The position numbers and the translations under genes are program-made. From positions 1 to 46,903 of the forward strand of contig CAJTFE010000039.1 in assembly GCA_910575725.1 (NCBI GenBank): a stretch of 46,903 nt of DNA. Reading direction: 5' to 3'. Each line of letters begins with the position of its first letter. Within the stretch, counting starts at the first letter, position 1. Shown one piece after another: positions 16,197 to 24,219 of this stretch. This stretch comes from Clostridia bacterium. GTDB taxonomy: Bacteria > Bacillota > Clostridia > Lachnospirales > Lachnospiraceae. Under the pieces are notes generated by a model. That model was not told the DNA's origin. It saw only the letters and a list, made by a program, of their open reading frames with translations, and did no database searches.

Positions 16197-17171
16197 ATGA
16201 GGCAGCTGGATGAGGGAGAGCTTGCAGTTATTGCCGAAGTGGCAAGAATGTATTATATAGAAGGAATGTCACAGCTGGAGATAGCCAACATCCTCTTTTT
16301 TTCCAAAGCCAAAGTATCCCGTGCCCTACGGATTGCACGGGAGGAACATATTGTAGAGTTTCAAATCAATTATCCTTTAAAGCGCTCCATCAAATTGGAG
16401 ACAGAGCTAAAGCGCAGATTCAGGCTAAAAGAAGCTCTGGTAGTTACAGACCTGTATGAGAATCAGAATACCGATATTTCCATCAAACGGATTGGGGAAA
16501 TGGCTGCCAGCTACCTGGATGAAACCTTAAAGGACGGGGATTCTGTCGGAATTGCCTGGGGAAGGACCATGTATCAGACTGTGCGTCAGCTAAAGCCATC
16601 CTCCCCCAGGAGAATCCAGGTGCTGCAGCTTATGGGAAATTCTATGGACGATTACCAGATGGATATTGACGTGACCACGCTCACTGAGCGGATGGCCCAG
16701 ACCTTCCAGGGGACCGCCACCAGACTGTATGCACCCATGTATGTGAACAGCGATATCGTGAGAAAGGAGCTTTTAAAAGAGCCTCTTATACGGAGAACCA
16801 TGGAAAAAATACGGACTGTGGACTATGCGCTGACCGGAATTGCAGACGTATCCTTAGAATACCCCAAAAACACCTGGGCAGGCTATCTGACGGAGCGGAA
16901 GAAACGGGAGCTGAAGCACAAAGGCGCCGTAGGGTATCTCTGCGGTTATTTCCTGGACAAAGACGGGAATAAGCTTTCCGATCCCATCAATGATAAAATC
17001 GTCGGCATTTCCTTTGAGGATTTAAAAAATGTACCTCATGTGATCGCGGCAGCCGGAGGATTGGACAAGACCAACGCTATCCGTGCGGCTTTAAAGGGAA
17101 ATTTGATTGATTGCTTAATCACAGACAGCCGGATAGCAGAAAAGCTGCTGGCTATGAGGGACGGCTGCTAA
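16197..17171 (+). CDS. SorC/DeoR-family sugar-binding transcriptional regulator
   Basis: 324 residues. The N-terminal helix-turn-helix (VARMYYIEGMSQLEIANILF, SKAKVSRALRIAREEHIV) precedes a sugar-phosphate-binding domain of the SorC type (VGIAWGRTMYQTVRQL, IQVLQLMGN, VDYALTGIADV, VIAAAGGLDKTNAIRAALKG). These proteins bind a phosphosugar inducer and control the operon encoding them. Being third in a PTS operon, it probably senses the PTS product and acts at the palindrome at 14004. TAGGAGTT before the ATG; 22 bp to the sulfotransferase. Confidence 0.9.
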   Translation: MRQLDEGELAVIAEVARMYYIEGMSQLEIANILFFSKAKVSRALRIAREEHIVEFQINYPLKRSIKLETELKRRFRLKEALVVTDLYENQNTDISIKRIGEMAASYLDETLKDGDSVGIAWGRTMYQTVRQLKPSSPRRIQVLQLMGNSMDDYQMDIDVTTLTERMAQTFQGTATRLYAPMYVNSDIVRKELLKEPLIRRTMEKIRTVDYALTGIADVSLEYPKNTWAGYLTERKKRELKHKGAVGYLCGYFLDKDGNKLSDPINDKIVGISFEDLKNVPHVIAAAGGLDKTNAIRAALKGNLIDCLITDSRIAEKLLAMRDGC

Positions 17172-17193
17172 GCTGTTCCGGAGAGGAGAATCT

Positions 17194-19062
17194 ATGACAG
17201 AAAGGATTTCCTACAGCTTTTGTGAAAGCCTGCGGGCGCAGCAGGCGGCGGCAGAGGGCTCCATGCGAAAGGAGTTTGCGCAGGGAGTTTATACACTGGA
17301 AAAGCCGTATATCAAGCTGAATCCTTATTTGATTAACCCACTGTCAGCCGTGGTTGCATTTCGAACCGAGGAAGAAACGGCAGTGACAGTTACCATATTC
17401 GGAAAAGAAAACAAAGGAACCATTGTACACACATTTCCCAGGAAAAAGGAGCATATCCTTCCCATTCTGGGCCTCTACGGAGGGTACGACAACCAGGTAG
17501 AGCTGCGCCTTTACGGAGGACGGGCCCATACCATAACCATCCGGACGGAAGCCTTAAGCGAACGGGTGCCAGAACTTTTGTCCCTTCGGACAGAGCCGGA
17601 GTATACTTCGGAGGAGCTGATCTTTGTGACTCCTTCCTTAAGCGCCCTGGCCACAGCCTTTGATCGCTTTGGGGAAGTCCGCTGGCATCTGAGCGTTCCC
17701 GTAATCTTTGAAATATCCCGTCTTAAGAACGGAAACTTCCTGATCGGAACCGAGCGCGTTATGCAGATGCCCTACTATATGTCCGGCCTCTATGAAATGA
17801 CGATGATGGGAAAGATTGTAAAGGAATATTCCATTCCCGGCGGCTATCACCATGATCAGTGGGAGATGGAGGACGGAAACATTCTGGTGCTCACGGAAGG
17901 AGAGAGCTACGAGACCGTGGAGGATGTAATTGTCCTTCTTGATCGGGAAACCGGCGAAATTCTGAAGACCTGGGATTTAAAGGACTGTCTGGTACCTGGA
18001 GAGGGGCCTTCCGGCGGTTACACGCCAAAGGACTGGTTCCACAATAACGCCCTCTGGTATGACAAGCACACCAATTCCATCACTCTTTCAGGCCGCCATG
18101 TGGATGCCATTATCAACATTGACTATGAAACGGGAGCGCTGAATTGGATCATCGGCGATCCGGAAACCTGGCCTGAGGACAAGCAGAAGTATTTCTTCCA
18201 GATCAAGGGTGACGGAGATTTTGACTGGCCCTACGAGCAGCACGGCTGTCTGGTAACGCCAAACGGCGGAATTATGTGCTTTGACAATGGCCATTACCGC
18301 TCCAAAATACGGGAAAAATTCCTTTTGAACAGAGACAGCTTTTCCAGGGGCGTATTATATCGGATCGATCGGGAAACAATGACCATTGAGCAGCTCTGGC
18401 AGTATGGCAAGGAGCGTGGCGAGGAATTCTTCTCCTCCTACATCGGCAATGTGGAATGGTACGGAGAGGATCACTATCTGGTGCACTCCGGCGGCATTCA
18501 GTATTATGGAGAGCACGCATCGGAGAAGCCGGCGGCGCTTTTGCAGGGAGATCCAAATGTACGGGCCGAGAGCATTACGGTGGAGAGCCTGCGCGGAAAA
18601 GTGATTTTTGAGATGAAGATTGAGGGAAACTTCTACCGGGCAAAGAAAATGGCGCTCTACAGTGACGGAGAGAATCTGCCCTTAGGAGAAGGAATCCGGG
18701 CAGGCCGTATGGGCGTGACGCCGGAATTTGATACCCTTATTCCCATGGAGCCATGTGGGGAGCTGCTTCCCTACCGCTATGAGGCGAAGGTTACGGAAGA
18801 GGAAGACCGCTTTGTATTTAAGGCCGTTTTTGAAGGCGGCCAGATGGTTATGCTGATGCTGGAAAATGAGAAAGAGGAGCACGGGTACTTTATTTCTACC
18901 TCCAAAAGCAAGTTCAACGCCCTGTGCTGCGGCACTTTTATTGAGAAAGACCCCAGAAATGTTACCTTGAATGTAAACAAGGAGGGGTTAAAGGGAACCT
19001 TTGACCTTCGGGTGATTGTAGATGACAAGAAGTATGAGACAGGGATACAGATTGTCTGTTGA
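17194..19062 (+). CDS. aryl-sulfate sulfotransferase (ASST family), cytoplasmic
   Basis: 622 residues. The six-bladed-propeller arylsulfotransferase pattern is clear: YHHDQWEMEDGNILVLTEG (His219/220), DWFHNNALWYD (His283), SGRH (Arg301, His302), WIIGDPETW, and PYEQHGCLVTPNGG (His350). By analogy with E. coli AssT, His350 would be the transiently sulfated nucleophile and His220, His283 and Arg301 its partners. The enzyme moves sulfate from an aryl sulfate to a phenolic acceptor without PAPS. Unlike E. coli AssT there is no signal peptide or membrane segment, so it should act in the cytosol. It sits between a PTS/SorC module and trxB-trxA, suggesting a substrate that enters through the PTS. Confidence 0.85.
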   Translation: MTERISYSFCESLRAQQAAAEGSMRKEFAQGVYTLEKPYIKLNPYLINPLSAVVAFRTEEETAVTVTIFGKENKGTIVHTFPRKKEHILPILGLYGGYDNQVELRLYGGRAHTITIRTEALSERVPELLSLRTEPEYTSEELIFVTPSLSALATAFDRFGEVRWHLSVPVIFEISRLKNGNFLIGTERVMQMPYYMSGLYEMTMMGKIVKEYSIPGGYHHDQWEMEDGNILVLTEGESYETVEDVIVLLDRETGEILKTWDLKDCLVPGEGPSGGYTPKDWFHNNALWYDKHTNSITLSGRHVDAIINIDYETGALNWIIGDPETWPEDKQKYFFQIKGDGDFDWPYEQHGCLVTPNGGIMCFDNGHYRSKIREKFLLNRDSFSRGVLYRIDRETMTIEQLWQYGKERGEEFFSSYIGNVEWYGEDHYLVHSGGIQYYGEHASEKPAALLQGDPNVRAESITVESLRGKVIFEMKIEGNFYRAKKMALYSDGENLPLGEGIRAGRMGVTPEFDTLIPMEPCGELLPYRYEAKVTEEEDRFVFKAVFEGGQMVMLMLENEKEEHGYFISTSKSKFNALCCGTFIEKDPRNVTLNVNKEGLKGTFDLRVIVDDKKYETGIQIVC

Positions 19063-19075
19063 CAGGGAGGAAGAA

Positions 19076-19996
19076 ATGGCAGATTATGATTTAATTATTA
19101 TCGGCAGCGGCCCGGCCGGAATGACGGCGGCCATCTACGGAGCCAGAGCCAATCTTTCTGTTCTGATGCTGGATCGGCTCGCCCCGGGCGGAAAGGTGAT
19201 AAACACAAGTGAAATCCAGAATTATACGGGTATGGGGACCGTGGACGGGGCGGATCTTGCTATCCGCATGTTTCAGCACACCCAGGAGCTGAATGTAGAA
19301 TTTGATTATCGGACGGTTCTTGAGGTTCGGGAGAACGGTGGGGAAAAGCTGGTTATCTGCGAGGAAGAAAACCGCACCTACAGGGCCAAAACCGTAATTT
19401 TGTGCACCGGGACGACTCCCAGGCTTTTGGGAGCGGCAGGGGAAGAGCGGTTTACAGGAAACGGCATAAGCTGGTGCGCTGTCTGCGATGGAGCCGGATG
19501 CAGGGACAAGGACGTTGTAGTCATCGGCGGAGGCAATTCTGCCGTGGAAGAGGCTGTTTACCTGGCAGGATTCGCAAGGTCTGTCACTCTCGTTGTGCGC
19601 TCCAGGCTGTCCGCGGATCCCATAGCCTGCGATAAGCTTCTTGCCTTTGAGAATGTGAAGCTTTATGCCGGACACGATGTATTGGAGTTCTGCGGCGAGA
19701 ATCACCTGGAGGGAGTCCTGCTGCGCTCTAAGGAGACGGGAGAGGAATTCCGGGTAAGCTGCAGGCAGGTCTTTGAATACATCGGCCAGATACCGGCCAC
19801 TCAGTGCTTTTCAGGGCTTGATGTGTTGAACGAGAGAGGCTATGTGAAGGTAAATGAGCGGATGGAGACAAGTGTGCCCGGCGTTTTCGGAGCAGGAGAC
19901 TGCATAACCAAGAATCTGCGCCAGGTGATAACAGCCTGCGCGGACGGCGCTATTGCGGCCCAGAACGCGGCAAGGTACGTACAGAATCTAAATTGA
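19076..19996 (+). CDS. trxB: thioredoxin-disulfide reductase
   Basis: 306 residues. FAD-binding DYDLIIIGSGPAGMTAAIYG at the N-terminus, redox pair Cys134-Ala-Val-Cys137, the second nucleotide-binding GGGNSAVEEAVYLAG and the C-terminal GVFGAGDC...QVITACADGAIAA match low-molecular-weight TrxB. It normally reduces thioredoxin with NADPH; the residues after GGGNSA (VVRSRLS) lack the usual HRR of NADPH-specific enzymes, so cofactor choice is uncertain. GGGAGGAAG selects the ATG at 19076. Located 13 bp after the sulfotransferase and 38 bp before trxA, it forms a complete thiol-reducing pair with it. Confidence 0.9.
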   Translation: MADYDLIIIGSGPAGMTAAIYGARANLSVLMLDRLAPGGKVINTSEIQNYTGMGTVDGADLAIRMFQHTQELNVEFDYRTVLEVRENGGEKLVICEEENRTYRAKTVILCTGTTPRLLGAAGEERFTGNGISWCAVCDGAGCRDKDVVVIGGGNSAVEEAVYLAGFARSVTLVVRSRLSADPIACDKLLAFENVKLYAGHDVLEFCGENHLEGVLLRSKETGEEFRVSCRQVFEYIGQIPATQCFSGLDVLNERGYVKVNERMETSVPGVFGAGDCITKNLRQVITACADGAIAAQNAARYVQNLN

Positions 19997-20034
19997 AAAG
20001 AGCAGGGAACACGCCTGCAGAACAGGAGACCTAG

Positions 20035-20343
20035 ATGTTAAAAGAAGTAATGGAAGAGGAATTCCGCCAGTCCTCCAAGGAAGGGCTGGTGCTGGCAGAT
20101 TTTTATTCAACCACCTGCGGCCCATGCAAAATGCTTGCCTTCGTACTGGCTGACGTAGACAAGGCATGCGGGGATAAGGTAAAGATTATGAAGCTTGATT
20201 TTGATAAAAACAGAGATCTTGCAGAGGAATATGAGATCACCGGTTATCCCACGTTAGTCTTACTGAAGGATGGAAAAGAAGTAAAACGCATGACAGGTTT
20301 GCAGCAAAAACCGGCCATTGTCAAAATGATTGAAGAAGCATAG
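20035..20343 (+). CDS. trxA: thioredoxin
   Basis: 102 residues with the thioredoxin fold: VLADFYSTTCGPCKMLAFVL (active-site Cys28-Gly-Pro-Cys31), MKLDFDKNRDLAEEYEITGY-P-T (cis-proline) and LLKDGKEVKRMTG. The tryptophan before the active site is replaced by threonine (T-T-C-G-P-C), common in accessory thioredoxins. Last gene of the operon, partner of the adjacent reductase; the pair may keep the sulfotransferase or its operon partners reduced. A terminator follows at 20366. Confidence 0.92.
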   Translation: MLKEVMEEEFRQSSKEGLVLADFYSTTCGPCKMLAFVLADVDKACGDKVKIMKLDFDKNRDLAEEYEITGYPTLVLLKDGKEVKRMTGLQQKPAIVKMIEEA

Positions 20344-20365
20344 AAGCATAAGAACACGCAAAAAG

Positions 20366-20398
20366 AAGGGCTGCCAGGAGTTTCGGCAGCCCCCTTTC
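20366..20398 (+). terminator. terminator of the PTS-sulfotransferase operon
   Basis: GGGCTGCC-AGGAGTTTC-GGCAGCCC followed by CCTTTCCT, preceded by AAAAAGAA. Confidence 0.7.
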
Positions 20399-20447
20399 CT
20401 GCTTGACGCAAGATTTACAAAAAGCCATATGTTCCTTCTGGGAAAAT

Positions 20448-20717
20448 TTAAGCTTCGGTTCCGGCTTCCGTTTCTTTTTCGGCATCTTCGGCTTTCGGCT
20501 CCTCTGCTTCTTCGCCGTCTGTATCCTCCTCAGAGGTCAGGGATACATAACCGCGTCCGGAAATCTCAAGATCTTCCTCCTGGGGATCATCAAAATCATC
20601 GTCAAAATCATCCTCAAAGGGATCGGGGGCAAAAAACTTCTTGTAAGCAAAGATACCTCCTGCAAGAGCTGCGCAGAGCAGAGTAAGGGAACCTACAAAC
20701 TTAAAAAACTTCTTCAT
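20448..20717 (-). CDS. small membrane-anchored acidic protein
   Basis: 89 residues; family not recognised. MKKFFKFVGSLTLLCAALAG with the following IFAYKKFF forms a single N-terminal transmembrane helix with a positive start. The remainder is strongly acidic and disordered-looking (DDFDDDFDDP, EEAEEPKAEDAEKETEA). AAAGGAG precedes the ATG at 20717; an earlier ATG at 20768 has no site. It converges with trxA and would share its terminator region. Short single-helix proteins with acidic tails like this are common in Lachnospiraceae, but no role is known to me. Confidence 0.65.
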   Translation of the reverse strand: MKKFFKFVGSLTLLCAALAGGIFAYKKFFAPDPFEDDFDDDFDDPQEEDLEISGRGYVSLTSEEDTDGEEAEEPKAEDAEKETEAGTEA

Positions 20718-20862
20718 ATCAGATAAAACTCCTTTCCTGCACTTTAAAAAGTGCTTTTTTGCTTCCAAAGCTCAATGATAGTCTGTCCACTATTTGGAAA
20801 ACATTTTCTCTATTGTAATACGAAACAGTAAAAAAGAAAAGTAAAAAAAATGAAAAAATTTA

Positions 20863-20891
20863 TTGTCAACGGAAAAAATATATATTACTCT
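20863..20891 (+). promoter_or_regulatory. possible promoter of the LiaF-like/Maf operon
   Basis: TTGTCA (20863-20868), 17-bp spacer, TACTCT (20886-20891) in very AT-rich DNA. The -10 is poor, and alternative TATA-rich hexamers lie just downstream. Confidence 0.35.
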
Positions 20892-20915
20892 ATATAAATA
20901 TAGATTGTAAATATT

Positions 20916-21031
20916 GCGGAACTGGAAACAGCAATATCCCGGCAATGCCAGAAGGATTTACGGGCACATGTTTTTGTGACCGGAAATTCTTCTCGAAGCA
21001 GAGGCATTGAAGGGATATTGCGGAACTGGAA
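20916..21031 (+). repeat. family A hairpin element (104-nt period) before the LiaF-like gene
   Basis: A preceding tail GCGGAACTGGAA (20916-20927) is followed by one full unit ending in the same tail at 21020-21031, exactly 104 nt later. The outer stem, GCAATATCCC-GG-CAATGCC with GGCATTG-AA-GGGATATTGC, is unrelated in sequence to that at 15661 but equally self-complementary. The inner AGAAG-GATTTACGG...CCGGAAAT-CTTCT is conserved, and the apical stem is CACA/TGTG in place of CGCAA/TTGCG. The tail runs into TAGAGG, the ribosome site of the next gene. Confidence 0.8.
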
Positions 21032-21045
21032 TAGAGGTGCAAAAG

Positions 21046-21738
21046 ATGAAAAACAGAGTTTCAAATGTAATATGGGGCCTGGTTCTGATTCTCATCGGAA
21101 TCGGCTACGCAGGAGGAAATCTTGGTTTCTGGGATTTTCAGATCTTCTTCAAGGGCTGGTGGACCCTGTTTATCCTAATCCCCTGCGCCATCAACCTTAT
21201 GCAGCACGGGCCGAACGGCGGCAATATCGCGGGCCTTTGCGTGGGAATCGCCCTTCTTCTGGCGGCCCAGGGGGTTCTTGAGTTTTCCATAATACGTAAG
21301 CTTTTGGTGCCGGCGATTCTCATTCTCATCGGTCTGAGCATTATGCTCAGCAATACAAAGCGGAGAATCACCGATCAGCAGGGGAACCAAATCCCCTTTG
21401 AAAAATCAGGCATGGGCGGCTCCGACGTGTCAGGGGTGTTTGACGGAAGAAAGGCCCAGTATGACGGCCAGCTTTTCGAGGGCGCCACAGTAAGCGCTGT
21501 GTTCGGCGGCGTAGAGATGGATCTGAGGTCGGCGCGGATAGAGCGTGATGTGCGGATTGACGCAACGGCGATCTTCGGCGGCATTGACATTTACGTTCCG
21601 GCCAACGTAGTAGTACGGGTTATGTCAACCCCTGTTCTGGGCGGCGTGTCCAATAAGGCGCCGGCCCCTGCGGAGGTTCCCTGCTATACCCTCTACGTGA
21701 ATGCAACCTGTGTATTTGGAGGCGTTGATATCAAATGA
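21046..21738 (+). CDS. LiaF-like membrane protein (LiaF transmembrane + C-terminal domain)
   Basis: 230 residues. The first 110 contain four hydrophobic helices of the LiaF-TM type (VIWGLVLILIGIGYAGGNLG, WTLFILIPCAINLM, IAGLCVGIALLLAAQG, LVPAILILIGLSIML). The last 100 form the beta-rich cell-wall-active-antibiotic-response domain with its repeated xxFGGxxxD strands (VSAVFGGVEMDLRSARI, ATAIFGGIDIYVP, CVFGGVDI). In bacilli LiaF restrains the LiaRS two-component system, but no histidine kinase or regulator is adjacent here. Start at 21046 lies 10 nt after the TAGAGG supplied by the hairpin element. Stop overlaps the maf start (ATGA). Confidence 0.82.
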   Translation: MKNRVSNVIWGLVLILIGIGYAGGNLGFWDFQIFFKGWWTLFILIPCAINLMQHGPNGGNIAGLCVGIALLLAAQGVLEFSIIRKLLVPAILILIGLSIMLSNTKRRITDQQGNQIPFEKSGMGGSDVSGVFDGRKAQYDGQLFEGATVSAVFGGVEMDLRSARIERDVRIDATAIFGGIDIYVPANVVVRVMSTPVLGGVSNKAPAPAEVPCYTLYVNATCVFGGVDIK

Positions 21739-22340
21739 GAAAAAAGCTGATTTTAGCCTCCGCTTCTCCCAGGCGAAAGGAGCTTCTCTCCCAGATGGGC
21801 CTTGCTTTTTCCGTATGTCCGGCCCAGGGCGAGGAAAAGAGCAGCTTTCAAAGGCCGGAGGATGTGGTGAAGGAGCTGGCCCTTCAGAAGGCCAGGGAGA
21901 TTGCGGATCAGACGGCGGAAGATGCATATGTGATCGGATCAGATACGGTGGTTGCCCTGGATGGTAAGATTCTGGGAAAGCCGGCTGATAAAGAGGATGC
22001 CTTCCGTATGCTGAGTATGCTTCAGGGAGCCGCCCATATGGTTTATACGGGCGTTGCGGTGGTGGATGCAGGAACAAAAGAGACCGTCGTGAATTTTGCA
22101 GACGGAACAAAGGTTTCCATGTATCCCATGACAGAGGAATGGATTCGCGGCTACATTGAGACCGGCGAGCCCATGGATAAGGCGGGAGCTTATGCCATCC
22201 AGGGGGCGTGTTCTGTATGGATAAAAGGCATAGAAGGGGCATACGCTACGGTAGTAGGGTTTCCGACGGCCCGGTTTTACCAGGAGCTGTTAAAGGCCGG
22301 GGTGGATTTGCTTGGGCAGTCCGGGGAAAGTGAAAGATAG
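21735..22340 (+). CDS. maf: Maf-family nucleoside triphosphate pyrophosphatase
   Basis: 201 residues. The phosphate-binding motif LILASASPRRKELLSQMG at the N-terminus, the metal-binding GSDTVVALDGKILGKP near residue 68, and the C-terminal DKAGAYAIQGACSVWIKGIE are diagnostic of Maf proteins. They hydrolyse dTTP/UTP-type or modified nucleotides to the monophosphate and influence septation in Bacillus. Coupled by ATGA overlap to the LiaF-like gene upstream, and followed by two HAD phosphatases on the same strand. Confidence 0.93.
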   Translation: MRKKLILASASPRRKELLSQMGLAFSVCPAQGEEKSSFQRPEDVVKELALQKAREIADQTAEDAYVIGSDTVVALDGKILGKPADKEDAFRMLSMLQGAAHMVYTGVAVVDAGTKETVVNFADGTKVSMYPMTEEWIRGYIETGEPMDKAGAYAIQGACSVWIKGIEGAYATVVGFPTARFYQELLKAGVDLLGQSGESER

Positions 22341-22377
22341 AACGGAAAAACAATGAGAATTTAGAAAGGGTATCGAA

Positions 22378-23043
22378 ATGTATCAAGCGTGTATTTTTGA
22401 TTTTGACGGTACACTGTGCGACAGTGTGGAGTCCATTGCCGTCTGCGCAAATCACGCCCTTCGGGATCTGGGGCTTAAGGAGGCGTCTCTTGCCGATTAT
22501 AAGCTTATGGTAGGCGACGGGGTAGATATGCTGGTCCGGCGGCTTCTTAGCCGCGGGGGCGTGGAGTCGGAGGAATTGTTTCACAGTCTTAAGGAAAAGT
22601 ATATGGAATATTTCCGGGAGGGGTGCCGGTATCATGTGACCCCTTATCCAGGGATTTTGGAGCTTTTAGAGGAGCTTAAGGAAGCCGGGGCAAGGCTTGG
22701 GGTTATTTCCAACAAGCCCCATGCCAATACGGTGGACGTGATTCGCCAGGTATTCGGGAAAGGCGTGTTTGACTGGGTTCAGGGCCAGACGGAGGAGATT
22801 CCCAGAAAGCCGGATCCGGCCGGGGCTTTGTATACGGCAGAAATGCTGTGTGTAAGTCCCGGGGAGTGTCTCTATATCGGGGATACTGGAACAGATATGA
22901 AAACCGGGACGGCGGCAGGTATGTATACGGTGGGCGTTCTGTGGGGCTTCCGGGACAGAAAGGAGCTGGAAGAGACAGGAGCTATGGAGATTGTCGGAGA
23001 ACCCTCTGAAATCGGCAGGATTTACAGAGATGGGAAGGCGTAA
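22378..23043 (+). CDS. HAD-superfamily phosphatase, phosphoglycolate phosphatase-like
   Basis: 221 residues. HAD motif I FDFDGTLCDS (Asp8 nucleophile, Asp10), a helical cap (residues 18-85), motif II LGVISNK, motif III KPDP and motif IV YIGDTGTDM. Length and cap type match Gph/PpaX enzymes that hydrolyse small phosphates such as 2-phosphoglycolate or pyrophosphate; exact substrate not determined. AGAAAGGGT precedes the ATG. Lies 37 bp after maf, probably in its transcript. Confidence 0.88.
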   Translation: MYQACIFDFDGTLCDSVESIAVCANHALRDLGLKEASLADYKLMVGDGVDMLVRRLLSRGGVESEELFHSLKEKYMEYFREGCRYHVTPYPGILELLEELKEAGARLGVISNKPHANTVDVIRQVFGKGVFDWVQGQTEEIPRKPDPAGALYTAEMLCVSPGECLYIGDTGTDMKTGTAAGMYTVGVLWGFRDRKELEETGAMEIVGEPSEIGRIYRDGKA

Positions 23044-23102
23044 GCTTCACATCCGGCCGGGGAGTTTGACTGTGAGGATAAAAGGAGAGAAAGAGGAGCA
23101 TT

Positions 23103-23888
23103 ATGATTAAATTAATTGCGAGCGATATTGACGGGACGCTGCTTCCGGAAGGGACAGATCGGATTAATCCGGAGATTTATGAGGTGATCCGTAAGCTCAA
23201 GGAGAAGGACATTCTCTTTGCGGCAGCCAGCGGACGTCATTTTTCCGGCATGGCGCGGCTTTTTGAGCCGGTGAAGAACGACATTATCTTCATTTCGGAA
23301 AACGGGGCCTTTGTAACCTGCCGGGGTTACACCATGCTGAATCAGACGCTGGATTGGGAGGATGTGAAGGACTGGGTGGAGGAAGTGCGCAGGATTCCGG
23401 GAGCCAGCTTTACCATGGACACCCAGGAGGGCTTTTATTCGGAAAGCCGGGATCCGGAATTCCTGGATCTGGTGCTGAAGGGCTATAAGAGTGTGATGCA
23501 TGTGGAGGAGGATGTGCTGGCAGTTGAGCGTCCGGTGAATAAGGTAGCGCTCTATCACAAGACCAATATCGAACACCTGGCAAAGGATATGATTCCCCGG
23601 TGGAGCAAGCGTCTGCACTGTGCCATATCCGGGGAAATCTGGGTGGATTTTCTGAACAAGGAATCCAACAAGGGAAATGCCATCCGGAGCATCCAGAATA
23701 TCTTAGGAATCCTGCCGGAGGAAACCATGGTGTTCGGGGATAATTTCAACGATATCGAGATGCTTCGAAGCGCGGGAGAGAGCTATGCAGTCGGCAATGC
23801 GGCAGAGGCCGTGAAGCAGGAAGCCAGGTATGTAGCGGATACAAATGTAAACGACGGAGTGCTGAAGGTTTTGAGAACCTTATTATAA
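23103..23888 (+). CDS. Cof-type HAD-IIB family sugar phosphatase
   Basis: 261 residues. Motif I ASDIDGTLLP (Asp8, Asp10), motif II AAASGRHFSGM, a C2-type alpha/beta cap between residues 85 and 185, the lysine block NKESNKGNAIRSIQ and motif IV MVFGDNFNDIEML. This is the Cof/YidA group, usually broad-specificity sugar-phosphate phosphatases. AGGAGAGAAAGAGG lies upstream. Same strand as the preceding phosphatase with a 59-bp gap. Confidence 0.9.
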   Translation: MIKLIASDIDGTLLPEGTDRINPEIYEVIRKLKEKDILFAAASGRHFSGMARLFEPVKNDIIFISENGAFVTCRGYTMLNQTLDWEDVKDWVEEVRRIPGASFTMDTQEGFYSESRDPEFLDLVLKGYKSVMHVEEDVLAVERPVNKVALYHKTNIEHLAKDMIPRWSKRLHCAISGEIWVDFLNKESNKGNAIRSIQNILGILPEETMVFGDNFNDIEMLRSAGESYAVGNAAEAVKQEARYVADTNVNDGVLKVLRTLL

Positions 23889-23927
23889 AAACCAGGGATT
23901 TCATACCAGTGTACTGGGAAGGATATT

Positions 23928-23946
23928 ACGGTACTGGAATAGGAGG
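23928..23946 (+). promoter_or_regulatory. family A tail carrying the ribosome site of the next gene
   Basis: ACGGTACTGGAA-TAGGAGG matches the GCGGAACTGGAA-TAGGAGG tail of the family A elements with two changes. No core is present upstream, only GTACTGGGAAGGATATT-like sequence, so this is a solo tail or decayed copy. Confidence 0.5.
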
Positions 23947-23954
23947 ATGCTGCA

Positions 23955-24218
23955 ATGAGTGAATATTCGGAAGAATGTTTGGAGATTTTTTTAAGAAAGC
24001 AGGGCCAGCTTTTTGACGAGCCGGTGGCAGAGACCCTTGAGGAGGCGGAAGAGTTTCTTGACGACTGCATGGCTGTGGTGGTGAACTCTCTTAAAGAGGT
24101 GAAGGAGTATTTCGAGGAGAGCGGCATGGACGTGTCCGGCCTGTCTTATGAGGAACTGGAAGAGATGTCGGAAGTATTTTCCATAGGTGACGGCACCTAT
24201 CTGATTGTTGAGGCGTAG
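23955..24218 (+). CDS. small acidic hypothetical protein
   Basis: 87 residues; family not recognised. Strongly acidic and helical (ETLEEAEEFLDDCMAVVVNS, then LKEVKEYFEESG), with an open C-terminal strand (GDGTYLIVEA). TAGGAGG from a family A tail lies 8 nt before the ATG. Its stop is immediately followed (1 bp) by the PpiC lipoprotein start, so the two are probably translated together and may work together. Confidence 0.65.
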   Translation: MSEYSEECLEIFLRKQGQLFDEPVAETLEEAEEFLDDCMAVVVNSLKEVKEYFEESGMDVSGLSYEELEEMSEVFSIGDGTYLIVEA

Positions 24219-24219
24219 C

